DNA of 64,000 bases from Molanna angustata. Its lineage: Eukaryota > Arthropoda > Insecta > Trichoptera > Molannidae. Position 1 is the first letter of the stretch. Each line of letters starts with the position of its first letter. The stretch spans positions 12,137,799-12,201,798 of the forward strand of contig OY754978.1 of assembly GCA_963576475.1 (NCBI GenBank), in the 5' to 3' direction. The position numbers and the translations under genes were made by a program. Under the pieces are notes generated by a model. That model ran no database searches and had not been told where the DNA came from. It saw only the letters and a list, made by a program, of their open reading frames with translations. Positions 1 to 11,085 of the stretch are shown here, piece after piece.

Positions 1-19
1 AATCAATCAACAATGGTTC

Positions 20-62
20 TAGAGCCCGTTGAAGTCCTTGGCCTTGGCCTTCGTCGCCATCA
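20..62 (-). mobile_element. LINE 3'-end scrap
   Basis: On the minus strand this reads as a short basic peptide tail resembling the end of the LINE fragment at 5226-5375 (an EAK-rich end followed by GL and a stop). It stops where the foldback MITE at 75 begins. It is too short to assign to a family with certainty. Confidence 0.3.
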
Positions 63-74
63 CTCTTTAATCTT

Positions 75-252
75 GGGGGCAAGTCTGGTCAACCGGTGAA
101 ATCAAAACCCTCATATTACCCATATCATGGATACAATTATCATGTCGAGTTCAACAATATCTTAAGATATTATAGAACATATACATATAACATCCATGAT
201 GTGAGTTATCATGATGGTTTTGATTCCACCGTCTGACGGGACTTGCTCCCCC
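75..252. mobile_element. foldback MITE, copy 1
   Basis: The left arm begins GGGGGCAAGTCTGGTC (75) and the right arm ends ACTTGCTCCCCC (252). The arms of about 65 bp pair almost throughout, including ATCAAAACCCTCAT with its complement near 215. A second copy with the same arms lies at 63510-63680. There is no coding capacity, so this is a non-autonomous terminal-inverted-repeat element. Its superfamily is undecided because the flanking duplication is not clear. Confidence 0.7.
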
Positions 253-2489
253 TGGCATGAACTTCTTCAGTTCCTGATGAAAATGTGGCATGTACGAGAA
301 AGTTTTTAATACTTTTTTTTTATTTTTTTGCTTTTGAATAAAATGCTTTTGTTTGAAGTTATTTTCCTACTCATTACAAATAACCATTAGAAATCATTAA
401 GCACTCATCTTATTGTTGTATATTTTGAACTAGAATATACTTAATGATAAATGGATTTACGTCCACCAAAAGTGTAGGCGAAGAGTTCTAACTACGTATG
501 TTTATTATCACAAATATATATCTGAAGGTAGTCTATTGTTTCTACATAATTGTTAATAATAATAACGCAAATCTTGTTTTCTCCTAAAACGTGGATTAAT
601 ATAGTATCCATATTAACTACACACTTTAACAACGCAATATTCTCATTGTTCATGACCTCGCTGCTTAAGATTGTGATACTATTTTATAATATGCTAATAA
701 AATCTTACTCGATTTTTTTTCGTAGGATTTTTTTCGTTTAAAAATATACAAAAAGACAACGAAAACAATCCGAAAAGTCATAAACAGGTGTCAAAAAAGA
801 TGTATTTACTGATCATAAGAATAAATAGCACCAGAAAAGAAAAGAAAAAAAGATTGATATTGATACTTTCACAGAATGCTCTTTTGTTTAAATTACTACT
901 ATACATAGATATGCTAAATTTTAAATGAAGTCTGTATATAGTTTAAAATTTTGATAGGTGTGTATTTATTTAACTTACTATCTAATATGTTTTAGAAATA
1001 GAGTTTTAAGCTTGTTGGAAATACTTATTTTTTTACAAAAGTGGTGTAGAAATATAACATTAAAATTAACGGTAGATATCATTTTACAACAAAAAACACA
1101 ATACCATTCTACCTGCTCAAAAATAGTATTAAATTACGACCATGAAAATGGATACTTTTTGAGAAGAATGCGTTTTTGTCCTGACAAAAATTTCATCAAA
1201 AAGATAATTTAAGACCTTTTTAATTTTTAATTCGGTAGCTTAATTGATATTTTTTTGCTGTAATATTGATGATATTATACATATTATTGTGTGTATCAGG
1301 TCAATTGAGTGAAAAACCAGAGACTATAGTTAAATTAAATACAAAATAAAATATATCCATAGACAAATATGTGCCAGCGACACAATTTTCTCTGAATATC
1401 TACGTCCAATATATTTCCTATAGAAACTGTCAAAACACTCCTTTTGACAGCTGTCAAAAGACCAAAGTTTGATTATCTAACAATTTGGTTGACTATTGTT
1501 GTATTCTTATAGTAAAGTTATATGAAATCGTGAATCAATACAATAATATATCAGATAACATAGTTTTGTGGCACGGTTATAGAACTGATTTAAAGAAATA
1601 TGTTGAATTAATTGTTGAAATCTTTGAAATAAACAAGTTCAACAATTTCAAACAACGTAGTAACAACATAATACGTTGTACACATTACAATTTTGATTTG
1701 TATACATCAACAACATTTGAAAAGTGTTCTGCCTAAAGCTATTTTGCAACAATACTCTTAGGTAGGTACTTACTTTCTTGGTCCAGGTTATCACAACCAT
1801 TGAAGCATTAAAGCTACTGCTAGCCCAAGAACTGGCTTACCAAAATGGGCAGTAGTCAATATTTACTGACGTTATTTTCAAAATATTTTTTTTTTGTGGA
1901 TGTAGATCATTTTAAATAAATTTTAAAAAAATACTTACACCTCACGTACAGGAGGTAGTTAATACTTGAACAGGGTATAGTACATAAGATATAGTTGTGA
2001 AAGTCGTATGAAAAAATCTTCGCTTATCAGAAATTTTATTGCAGATCAGCAATGATTAGTTCTTTAACCGCAGTTCGACAAGCTGCATACTATGTTATTT
2101 ATTTATGATGATCAAGTTGGAGGTTAAAATGAGATGACACGCAAATCACCAGTTGCGCATCCGATAAAATCACACAATGGACCACATCTGCGCAGCTGTG
2201 TGCTGGTTTCAATATTGTTCTTGTTATTTCACCCACACAAACAATGATAGGTACCTATTTATATTTGCAAAATATGTTGAAACAATAAGGTACCTACATA
2301 GCCAACAAAACAGTTATGCAGGAATCAAAGCAGATCCAAAAGTAGTTCCTTAAGATTCATAAAATGATTTTAGTTAATGACAAATGAAAGCTTGGAAAAG
2401 TTACGAACGGATAGGTATGGAAAACTAATCAGCTCCAAGTTTATGCTTTGTACGTATGATAGTAATATGAAGTTGATTGAACTTATGTT
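253..2489. other. no supported gene
   Basis: AT-rich sequence with long A and T runs. The open frames at 550-741, 958-1212 and 1485-1736 are low-complexity with no recognisable domain, and I treat them as chance frames. A perfect 20-bp palindrome lies at 1441-1460 (CTTTTGACAG and its complement). A short stretch at 1803-1853 (CTACTGCTAGCCCAAG and GGGCAGTAGTC) resembles the dispersed repeat at 18500 and 45967. Confidence 0.6.
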
Positions 2490-3490
2490 TATGATATTGG
2501 GTTGAAGAGAAGATACAAAAATAGTATGCAACTGGGTCAAAAAAATACTGAACTAGTTGAAATTCAACGAGATGTTCGTCAAGGTTGTGTTCTGTCGCCA
2601 CTTTTGTTTAACATGTATACTGAAAGACTGTTAAAACAGGCTACACAGAAGCAGGAGTAAAAGTGAACGTAGTACTAATTAATACTCATAAATAAGAACA
2701 TTGTAATTGGCGTTATGAAAATTTGTAATTTTTATACTATTTTTATATAAAACTCAAAGCTGTAATGTTCATTCAAATAATAAAATTAAAAAAAAAAAAA
2801 AATAAATACTCTAAGATACGCAGACGATACCTTAGTGCAGATTTATAGTTTTAATGACCTTCAAAAATGTTTGGTCGGAGCATGAATAGGTATATCATGA
2901 ACCATGTTTATGATATTAAGACGACGATGATTTAGATCCTGGAAAAGAACTAAAATGTCGCATGGTGACAGCTCGCGCTATGTTTTTCAGAATGAAGACT
3001 TCGTTTTGCGACGATATCTTAAACCTTAAAATAAAGCAGCGCCTGGTGAAGTGTTACATACGGTCCAAACGAAGTTCCATATGGAGTTGCAACCTGGACC
3101 ATAAAGGTCAATATGCTTATCCGCCTGGAGAGCCTTTGAAATGTGGCTGCATCGCCGCATGCTGAAAATTTCCTGGGTCAATAAAATATGAAATGCGGAG
3201 GTTCTCAAGAGAGCAAATGTTGAGCGTGAGCTAATTGACACAATTAAGCGACAAAAAATGTCATATTTGGGTCACGTGGTGCGAGGCAAAAAGTACATGA
3301 TTATGAAGGCCAAACTAGTAGGACGCCGAGTAATAGGAAGACGTTAGAGTCATGGCTCCGCAACATTCATGAGTGGACCGGCATCAGAGACATCGCCACA
3401 TTGTTTCGGACGGTGGAGGGTAGAGACTCCTTCTTAACAGCTCAACAGTGATCGCAACCGTCGGGGGGACCTGATATGGCACGAAGAAGA
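2490..3490 (+). pseudogene. RTE-like LINE reverse transcriptase, broken
   Basis: A decayed non-LTR retrotransposon pol. Around 2560-2640 it reads RQGCVLSPLLFNMYTE, the conserved reverse transcriptase block before the catalytic site. The YADDT catalytic motif follows at 2817-2832 after an insertion (2688-2811). A frameshift lies near 2650. Sequence between the catalytic block and about 2925 is deleted. From 2925 the C-terminal region resumes (KCRMVTARAMFFRMKTSF), with the SYLGHVVRGKK and WLRNIHEWTG blocks near 3260-3390. Its end (DMARRRRK, a GAA-rich tail at 3480-3495) is shared with the copy at 15425-15985. Stops and frameshifts rule out function. RTE-type clade membership is inferred from the C-terminal blocks and the microsatellite tail. 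Confidence 0.85.
2688..2804 (+). mobile_element. small poly(A) retroposed insert
   Basis: Sequence foreign to the surrounding LINE, ending in AATAATAAAATT and a run of about 14 A. It is flanked by a 7-bp direct repeat AATACTC (2681-2687 and 2805-2811). Removing insert plus one repeat rejoins the LINE frame just before YADDT. Poly(A) and target duplication indicate LINE-mediated retroposition of a short transcript. The source is not recognised. Confidence 0.75.
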
Positions 3491-3502
3491 AGAAAAATGC
3501 AT

Positions 3503-3676
3503 GCCGTGGAACAGTTGGTAAGCCGTTTAGCTTCTGTGCGGGCGTCCTGGGTTCGATCCCCAGCAGAGGAGAAATTTATTTAAATTTATTTCTCACGCAA
3601 ATCTTGCTTCTCTGGGCTGGAAACCCCTTGCGCCACTTGCGCAGGGTGTAAGGAAGTATTTTTTTATTATTATTAA
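3503..3676 (+). mobile_element. SINE-A (tRNA-derived SINE)
   Basis: The head has a pol III A-box-like GTGGAACAGTTGGTAAG and a B box GGTTCGATCCC (about 3550). The body includes TTGCTTCTCTGGGCTGG and CACTTGCGCAGGGTG, and the tail is (ATT)n. It starts a few bases after the GAA tail of the LINE pseudogene. Compared with the copy at 52991-53196 it lacks the 45-bp segment with the GGAAGAAATTGCC hairpin. Confidence 0.8.
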
Positions 3677-4034
3677 GAATATATACAAGTATGGTGTAAA
3701 GTTGGATGGATAGGAATAACCTTGCCTCGATAGTCTTGGTAAACTGGTTCTGAATTCACTATTTCCACTACCTAATATTCACAGCGTGTGATTTTATGTT
3801 TTTTCTTCACTGAAGTTAAATTATGCGGATTCGATATGAAAAATAGATAAATTAAGAAAAATATTTATATTATAATGGCGGTAGGTATAAAAAGTTGACA
3901 GTTATAAGTAATTAAATACAATTTCAAAAAATGTAGGCATTTCTATTTTTTCTTAAAAAAAATATGTCACATCTGCTTCTTCTATACAATTACTGTGAAA
4001 TTTGATTAATATTGATAATACTCTAATTTTTTTT
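3677..4034. other. no supported feature
   Basis: AT-rich sequence between two SINEs. No open frame, hairpin or repeat of note was seen. Confidence 0.6.
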
Positions 4035-4205
4035 TGAGAGTGAATACGTCCTTGCAACAAGAATATAATATATATCCTTATACATTACCTTAATTAAGCA
4101 TAAATGCTTGTGCTATGGGTGAACAAAATAGATCTTGGCAGGATTTGAACTCGCGACCACTGGATTACAAACCCAGACCGCCAACCGTTCTGCCAACACC
4201 CATCT
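4035..4205 (-). mobile_element. SINE-T (tRNA-Thr-like head)
   Basis: On the minus strand, from 4205, the head reads GGTGTTGGCAGAACGGTTGG, then an anticodon arm CTGGG-TTTGTAA-TCCAG (anticodon TGT), then a B-box-like GAGTTCAAATCC. The body is shared with copies at 5945-6075 and 38385-39125 (AAGCATAAATGCTTGTGCTAT and a TTGAAACAAG-type end). The conserved body and multiple copies argue for a SINE rather than a working tRNA gene. Confidence 0.7.
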
Positions 4206-5225
4206 AAACTTCGTGTAGAACGAAATAGCTAAAGACAATCTAAATTATAAATAAAGAATCGCAATCAATGAGCTTTTGAACGACTTATGAATGTCTTGAA
4301 CAACTACTTACGGTTTTAATTTCAAATTATTTTGTCTTGAACAACTTAAGAATGTGATACGTGAAAATATGTACGTATGGATTGTTCGGTCGTCTATTTT
4401 AAAAAGGCAATAAAATCAATTATATAACCGCACTCTCATTAAACAATCGTTATCTTCCTAGTTAACCATTAGGAGGGCGTATACTACAAGATAAATGATC
4501 ATTAATCATAAAAACGAAATCGCTTGGGTATGTTTTAATGCTATCAAACGATGGATAAATTTTGCATAATTTGTCTCCTATCACTTCTTCTCACACGCAT
4601 TTTATTTTGTTCACAGTAAGATCATAGATTGTGATTTATTTGAAAAATAGTAACTGATATTAACCTCACACTACACAAGCAAGATGTGTCTCTAAATGAG
4701 TTAAGCAGAGAGATCAGGATAAGACTTCATTTTTATCTATTATTTAACGAATCAAAACTTACAAATTACTGTCAGGTTTTGGTAAATTGAGTGAGTATAT
4801 TCTAAATAAATTAAACAAAGGCGGGTTAGTTACACCATTTATAACTCAAGAACCGCTGGACCAATTGGAATGATCTTTGATGAACAATGACCATACTACA
4901 ATGACATTTTTATTGTATCTGAATCTACATTCAAAAGGGAAATTTTAAAAAAATCATATGTATTTCGCTCCAATCAGAATACCGCGTTATGAACGGCGAA
5001 CGGAGGTTTTCTCGACATAATGCGCGTTAGTTTTACGCGGGCTAGTGTCCGCGGAAAACAGAATAACGATCGTCTATAAGAAACACATGTAGAAAACTTG
5101 TGTATATTTCCGCGATAAAAGAACCATAATAGGCCCGCTGGGTATGGCTGAAATGCACTGTTGAGGAAATGATGTTTATATGGAAGATTTTTAAAATTTC
5201 TCTTCTTGTGAATTCATAATTATAC
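4206..5225. other. no gene; faint repeat at 4790-5060
   Basis: AT-rich. The segment 4835-5060 contains a phrase (ACTCAAGAACCGCTGGACCA) typical of dispersed insect repeats and a GC-richer end near 5030-5055, so it is probably an old transposon fragment. The frame at 5042-5239 has no recognisable domain. Confidence 0.4.
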
Positions 5226-5375
5226 TTCTTCTTCTTCAATGGCGCTACAGCCCATATCGAGCCTTGGCCTCCGTCAGTCTTCGCCTCCAGCTTCTTCTAT
5301 CGTCCGCTGCAACTCTCCAACTGCCCGGCACTTGCAATAGTTGGGAAGCATCCCTTCCAACTTCGTGCTCCCACA
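5226..5375 (-). pseudogene. LINE pol C-terminal end fragment
   Basis: On the minus strand it reads WEHEVGRDASQLLQ, then ADDRRSWRRRLTEAKARYGL and a stop, then a GAA-rich tail (AAGAAGAAG at 5226-5236). This is a typical last segment of an RTE-like pol. Only about 45 codons remain. Confidence 0.6.
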
Positions 5376-5944
5376 AATACTTAATTATACTTAATACTTC
5401 ATAATATGTTTTTTCAAAATAAATAGATTTTTTTATATTTTCTTGCTTTTATCTGTATCTTAATCTCTAAGCACGTCTATTTTTTCTTTGTAACTTCTCT
5501 ATAGGAAATAATGTGATTACACATATATATCAACTTTATGTATAAAACAAAAATGTATATGTGATGTGTAATTGTTTTTTTCTCTTAATAAATAAATTGT
5601 CTCATCGAAGTACCTATTATTAGTACATATGAAGAGCCATTTCATGATTCAAGATCATCCCAAGGGCTCTGACAATCAATAATAGTAATTCAATTTACGC
5701 ACACGTATTTTAACCATCGATTCTTTAATTATCTGCAATCTTGATATAATGATATTCCTTTTACGATTTTAAACTGAGTATGTTTTCTTCAAATGCAGCC
5801 GTTCTCTTTTAAATAATCTCACGATCTTCAATAATTCTACAGTAAATTCATCTAAGCATTCATTCAGGAACGTAGCTGAAACATGGGCCCTTTTGCAAAA
5901 AAAAAGCAAGGCTCCCCTCTTCTCTTTTTTTCATTTTAATTATG
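5376..5944. other. no supported feature
   Basis: AT-rich with scattered T runs. No convincing coding or repeat signal. Confidence 0.6.
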
Positions 5945-6075
5945 AATTTATCTTTGAAACAAGAAAACATACATTAGTACCTACTCATACATTCCCTAAA
6001 TATGTATAGCAAAAATGCTTGTACTATATATGAACGACATCTGTCGACCTGAGATTTAAGCCGCATTCGCTGGAC
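5945..6075 (-). mobile_element. SINE-T remnant
   Basis: It shares the body of the copy at 4035-4205 (CATACATTCCCTAAATATG, then AAAAATGCTTGTACTAT). The tRNA-like head is largely eroded after 6050. Confidence 0.5.
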
Positions 6076-6639
6076 CAATTAATATGTTTATTTTTTCAAT
6101 ATCTAGTAATCGATTTAATTGGACGTTTGAACATAATATATATGTTCATAAAAGGGTTATATAAATAATGATAATGAACAAACATTATATTTATAAAAGA
6201 TTAATAAGGAACCACATTTGGAATACCTAAGTAAGTAGTTCTAAAAACTGTTAAAAATATATTTTTACTCCTCACTAACCCAAGGGGGGAGTTATGATTT
6301 CGCAATTTTGAAGGATATTTTTTTATTGCAGATTATCAACTAGTATCACGTTGAGATTGTATTTTAAAAGTTTCATCACATTGTATCTGTGTGTGTGCTA
6401 TGTATTGTGTGCTATGTACGGCGTGTTTATTTTACTCATTCGATCCTTTTGAAATTTTGCAAATATGTATATCTAATACTCGATTAGACCCAATTAGATT
6501 TTGAAGGTTATCTGAATAGTGCTTCTCAATTTTTTTAACTGTTAAATATTTCAATGTGACCCCAAGCTCAGGAAACTTAAAATTTGAAAATTATATTTTC
6601 AAATTGGTAAAAACGCCAACCGCTTTCATAAAATGGCAT
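6076..6639. other. no supported feature
   Basis: AT-rich. A TGTGTGTGTGCTATG stretch near 6388 and T runs are the only low-complexity features. Confidence 0.6.
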
Positions 6640-6805
6640 TGAAAACTTATCAAGTTTTCATAATAAAATATTTAAATAAAAAATAATTTAACAAACTCAT
6701 TTCATGAAAATGCTGAATATTTTCCATACAAAATTTGAATACTTTATAGAATGACTTGTTAGTGAGGAGTTTAGCGTTGGCCACAACCCACTCGGTTTCA
6801 ATGAA
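6640..6805. repeat. dispersed repeat with GCCACAACCCACTC box
   Basis: It shares CATTTCATGAAAATGCTGA, TTTCCATACAAAATTTGAAT and GTGAGGAGTTTAGCGTTGGC with 7965-8095. It ends in GGCCACAACCCACTC, a phrase also found in the Helitron-like repeats and at 35695 and 44885. Confidence 0.6.
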
Positions 6806-6930
6806 GCTTTATTAATGGATTCTTGTTATTGAATTTATGGATTTTATTAAATGCAACTATTTAAAACATGTAGATATTCTGTTTTTACTTTCGATATTTT
6901 TTGATTAGGTATAACCGGATACGAATATAA

Positions 6931-6967
6931 CAGGTTAGTTGGAAGAAATTGCTTTTTGCTAATAAAT
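6931..6967 (+). repeat. LINE/SINE 3' hairpin module 1, variant
   Basis: GGTTAGTTGGAAGAAATTGC followed by TTTTTGCTAATAA. It is a diverged example of the module that elsewhere reads TTGGAAGAAATTGCC-loop-GGCAATAA. Confidence 0.5.
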
Positions 6968-7614
6968 TATGATAATATATATATTTTTTAATTTGGGCCC
7001 CTTGTCTAGCTGGGTCCTTATGTTTGCGTGACTGCTACGCCACTGATGGTTTATTTCTAAATGATCTACACCTTATAAATATCTTTTAAATCCTGTTAAT
7101 ATCCAGTCTTATATAAGTTCTGTTGGTTGCAGATACCTTATATCAAAGAACCTCACGACTTATGTACAATAGCACAAGTTAAAAGTATGTACGCACGCGT
7201 AAGAGATAGATATACCTAAATGATCTATTGGTACAAGAACTAAGAAATAACAGGTTGTATAATATCAGTGCATTTCAACCTTTCATAATCCAGGGACCGG
7301 TGAAAATAAAATAATATTTTTGTTTACCAGATACACACATAAACTACTGAAAAAAAAGCTACATTTATATAGGTATGTATTTTTTTATGTAAAAACTTTC
7401 CATACTCGCCATAACAATTTTTGGGTTATAATAATTCTCCTTTGACCTTAAACGTTGCGCGCGAACTTTTCAAACCTCAGCCACATAAGGAATGTCAGCT
7501 TTACATAAGTACATGTCATACCATAATAATTTCAAAAACATTATGACTCCTCTCAAGGGAATATAGTGAAGATTTTTCATAATAAAATATTTAAAAAACA
7601 AAATTCGGGAATAA

Positions 7615-7935
7615 TTTGAGTCATGATATAACTTCGTCAAACTCGCTTTCCATTTTCAAGAAAAGACTAAAGCATGGATATCTCTACTTTTCCGTCCTTC
7701 TCTATGCTACGTAATATTTATCCCTTAACACCTGACCTCGATTTCCTCTTCTTGTTCCTTCCCAATCTTTTTTTTTTGCAATGATGTTTTTTTTTTATTT
7801 ATCTTGGTGCTATGTATATTTTCTTTGTTCTTTTGTAGCTTTCTTTTTTTGTTAATGTACATGTATAATTCGGTCACTCTGTAATCTAGTTGGTTGGAAG
7901 AAATTGCCTAATGGCAATAAGCCCCTCAGTGTGCA
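7615..7935 (+). mobile_element. LINE 3' end with hairpin module 1
   Basis: It opens with a decayed pol tail (LSIFKKRLKHGYL around 7645-7685), the FKxxLK signature ending many CR1/jockey-like pols. A T-rich 3' UTR follows, then the hairpin module at 7889-7925 (TTGGAAGAAATTGCC, TAAT, GGCAATAAGCCC). The arrangement matches the copy at 47370-47712. Confidence 0.6.
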
Positions 7936-7964
7936 GTATATTATGTAGAAAAAGTTAAATTAAT

Positions 7965-8095
7965 AAATCCAAAATAATTTAAAAAGCTCATTTCATGAAA
8001 ATACTGATAACTTTCCATACAAAATTTGAATACTTTTGGAGTGTCTTGGTAGTGAGGAGAATAGCGTTGACCACATCCCACTCATTTTGTTTCGT
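7965..8095. repeat. second copy of GCCACA-type repeat
   Basis: Same block order as 6640-6805: CATTTCATGAAAATACTGA, TTTCCATACAAAATTTGAAT, GTGAGGAGAATAGCGTTGAC, then CCACATCCCACTC. Confidence 0.6.
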
Positions 8096-8388
8096 TTCTT
8101 ACATTTTTTTTTACTAACCATTCGTTCATTCATACCGTCACGGATTATTGTATATATTTTTTTATTATTAACTATTTTATACGTCAAAATTTTACTTTCG
8201 ATTTAATGACAACTACATGATTACAAGTAGGTATAGTTTTGGGGGAGGGCTACATAAAATTATACAGAATAGTTGGACATTAACAAAAAATATGAATTCA
8301 GATGCCAGGACTGCGGTTGCATGACTATTGTTTTTCTGAACTCTTGCGGTCCGGTGCCGGTCCGCGGACTGCAGGTTTAAAATCACTG

Positions 8389-8756
8389 CATATAAATCGA
8401 TACGTCTCGGATATATGTAATATTAAACTACAGTAATGAACGTCTGTAATCTAAACTGTATGGTCAGATAGATGAATTATGTCTTAATTAAAAAAAAAAC
8501 ATTTAAAATTATCGTGGCATTTGGCACGTTTGGCTCTAACGGAAATATTTCATGTGTTCTGTTAATTGAAATAACTCACTTAATACGAAATAACGGACCA
8601 AAATTGATTACTGTACTGATAAACGTAAATAAATTGAATAGTTTCAATACACACAATAGCATATATCTAAATATTTTTTAATTGCGATGCAAGTAAACTG
8701 CAGAGTGAAATTGATATAATTATTACAGTAATATGTCTTTTTTTATTATTTTTATT
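8389..8756. other. no supported gene
   Basis: AT-rich. The frame at 8472-8681 shows no domain and has the composition of chance frames here. Confidence 0.6.
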
Positions 8757-9641
8757 TTATAATATATATATATAATAATAACTTGGTATACACCACTTAT
8801 GAGCACAAATAACTGTCGACCGGTTTCGAGAACGATGTTCTCATCTTCAGGATGACTTACGTACTAAATTAAAAATGAAAATATAGACTTAACCTAAACT
8901 AAAGATGTGGGAGGAGTCAATTCAAAAGTAGTGGGGCAAGCGACAACCCGGTGTTTAGGAAACGCAAGATATAAATTATTTATTAATATATTTATTATTA
9001 TTATTATTATTATTTTTTATTATTATTAATTTAATCTACGTTAATTTATTTGTTAGGGAATATATTTATGTAGTAGCGGACTATTAGGAAAATTAATTTG
9101 ATTGTTTATTATATCCTGGTTATTGTTTATGCTTTTCCTAATTTCTAATATTTCCAAATCAGCTAATTTTAAATTTGAATGTCCTGTATGTAATATCTGT
9201 AACAGATACAGATATTACATACAGAACATTCAAATTTAAAATTAGCTGATTTGGAAATATTAGAAATTAGGAAAAGCATAAACAATAACCAGGATATAAT
9301 AAACAATCAAATTAATTTTCCTAATAGTCCGCTACTAAATATATTCCCTATCAAATAAATTCACATAGATTTAATTAATAATAATAAAAAAAATAAAAAT
9401 AATAATAATAATAAATATATTAATAAATAATTTATATCTTGCGTTTCCTAAACACCGGGTTGTCGCTTGCCCCACTACTTTTGAATTGACTCCTCCCACA
9501 TCTTTAGTTTAGGTTAAGTCTATATTTTCATTTTTAATTTAGTACGTAAGTCATCCTGAAGATGAGAACATCGTTCTCGAAACCGGTCGATAGTTATTTG
9601 TGCTCATAAGTGGTGTATACCAAGTTATTATTATATATATT
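8757..9641. repeat. 885-bp near-perfect palindrome
   Basis: The arms 8757-9200 and 9208-9641 are reverse complements with only a few small differences; the apex is CTGTATGTAATATCTGT, AACAGAT, then the return. There is no ORF. Each arm carries CATCCTGAAGATGAG, a hairpin, and CTCGAAACCGGTCG about 60-90 bp from its outer end (plus strand 9554-9591, minus strand 8850-8813). Core blocks of this kind recall the hammerhead ribozymes reported in Penelope-like element terminal repeats. The right end abuts the Helitron-like element at 9643. Confidence 0.85.
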
Positions 9642-9779
9642 ACTAGCTTTTATGTCCCGCCGTTGGCCAAGAATGTAAAATTGTGAAAGAAAAAGCAATC
9701 GTTTTTATAATATTGTCACCCAATTATTTTGCAATATCAGACTATAAAAAGTGGTTTGAAATTTGATTGAGTTTAAGTA

Positions 9780-10400
9780 TTGTAAAATGTTCAAGTGATG
9801 GCCACAACCCATTCTTTTTTATATATTGCTATAAAGTGTGAATGAAGTATAATATTTATACAATTTCTGCTCGCATGGACTATGCGTAATGGTTTTAAAT
9901 ATGACTGTTTATCAACGTTGTAAAGAGATTGGTTTGGCCACAACCCCCATTTTTAAATATTATCATCGAAAACAAATTGTAATGTGTACCTATTGAAAAT
10001 TTAGTAATTTTGGATGTTGGGATGTGGTTAAAATTTGATTAAACAAACGTAGGTACTGAAAAGATCTAGTATTGGTCACATCCCATTCGTTTTTATATTT
10101 TTTCATCAAGTGTGCATTATATTTTTGCTCAATTTGACTGAAAGTCTTCATTAACGAAGAAGAAGAAGACTTGAACTATAGTAAATAGTTTTTAATTTGA
10201 ATATAAATGTTGTGAAGAGTTCAGTAATGGCCACAACCCCCATTCTTTAAATATTAGGTGTTGAAAATTATTCAAAATAGGATGATATAAATGGTTTAAA
10301 TTTAATTAAACAAAAGTATTGAAAAGATTCTAGTGCAGGTTATATCGTCACATCCCATATCCCATTCATTTCATATGTATTTTCATCAAGTGTGCATATC
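9780..10400. repeat. degenerate tandem repeat, GCCACAACCC unit
   Basis: About five diverged units of roughly 110-150 bp, each carrying a GGCCACAACCC or GGTCACATCCC box followed by CATTCGTTTTTATAT-like sequence and TTCATCAAGTGTGCAT. It forms the 3' part of the Helitron-like element. Confidence 0.6.
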
Positions 10401-10424
10401 GTTATTAATATTTCTGCACAATAG

Positions 10425-10910
10425 ACTATTAGACTTAAAACTAACCCAAAAGACTAAATAAAAAAGAGAAAAATAAGTATAAGACTATAAGAAATAGTTT
10501 GTATAAAAAACTATTCCAATGGTCTACATAAAATAAGTAAAAATACATATACCTAATAGAAGAATTAGACTATTGGAAATAGATTGTATAAAAGCTCACC
10601 CAAAGGTCTACAAAAAAGAAGAAGAAGAATATTTAGACTATTGGAAATAGTTTGTATAAATACTGACCAAAAGGTCTACATAAAAGAAAATGAATAAGAC
10701 TATTGGAAATAGTTTGTATTAAAACTCTCCCAAAAGTCTACGTACTTAAATGAAGAAGAATAATAATTAGACTAAAGGAAATAATTTTTATAAAAAAATG
10801 ACCCAAATGTATACATAAAAGAAGAAGAAGATGATTTAGACAATAGGAAATAGTTTGTATAAAAACAGCCCTAAAGGTCTACATAAAATTAAGAAGAAAA
10901 AGAATTAGAC
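10425..10910. repeat. tandem repeat of about 60 bp, GACTATTGGAAATAG unit
   Basis: Seven or so units of GACTATTGGAAATAGTTTGT, ATAAAAACTGACCC, AAAGGTCTACATAAAAGAAG, with variable GAA spacers. The same array in the minus-strand sense is in the sister copy near 24350-24830. Confidence 0.7.
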
Positions 10911-10914
10911 TCCA

Positions 10915-11085
10915 GGACCCGCCGCTTCAGGCCCTTCAGTACCTCCCGTCCCTTTAATCCCTCATTACGTCCCTTCCCATCAGGCCCTTCAGTACCTTCC
11001 GTCCCTTCAGGCAGTTTTATACCTCCCGTCCCTTCAGGCCCTTTAGTGCCTCCCTTCCCTTCATTACATCCCGTCCCATCAGTCG
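10915..11085. repeat. 18-bp minisatellite (CCTCCCGTCCCTTCAG)
   Basis: GC-rich units of CTTCAGTACCTCCCGTCC and relatives. The same unit recurs at 21990-22180, 24160-24320 and, greatly expanded, at 48392-48640. Confidence 0.8.

Larger units (their letters stand above)
7266..8388. mobile_element. old hAT-like element
   Basis: The left end CAGTGCATTTCAACCTTTCA (7266) and the right end, read on the minus strand as CAGTGATTTTAAACCTGCAG (from 8388), both match the CAGTG-type ends of hAT transposons. Both continue with a GGACCGGTG-like phrase. No transposase is visible. The interior holds a LINE 3' end (7615-7935) and a copy of the GCCACA repeat. The expected 8-bp flanking duplication cannot be read clearly, so this is an aged insertion. 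Confidence 0.45.

Noticed and set aside
550..1736. Three ORFs of 63-84 codons
   Set aside because: Low-complexity composition in AT-rich DNA, no domains, no splice or promoter context.
4135..4205. tRNA-Thr(TGT) gene on the minus strand
   Set aside because: The cloverleaf is partly plausible, but the acceptor stem does not close well and the sequence continues into a SINE body shared with 5945 and 38385.
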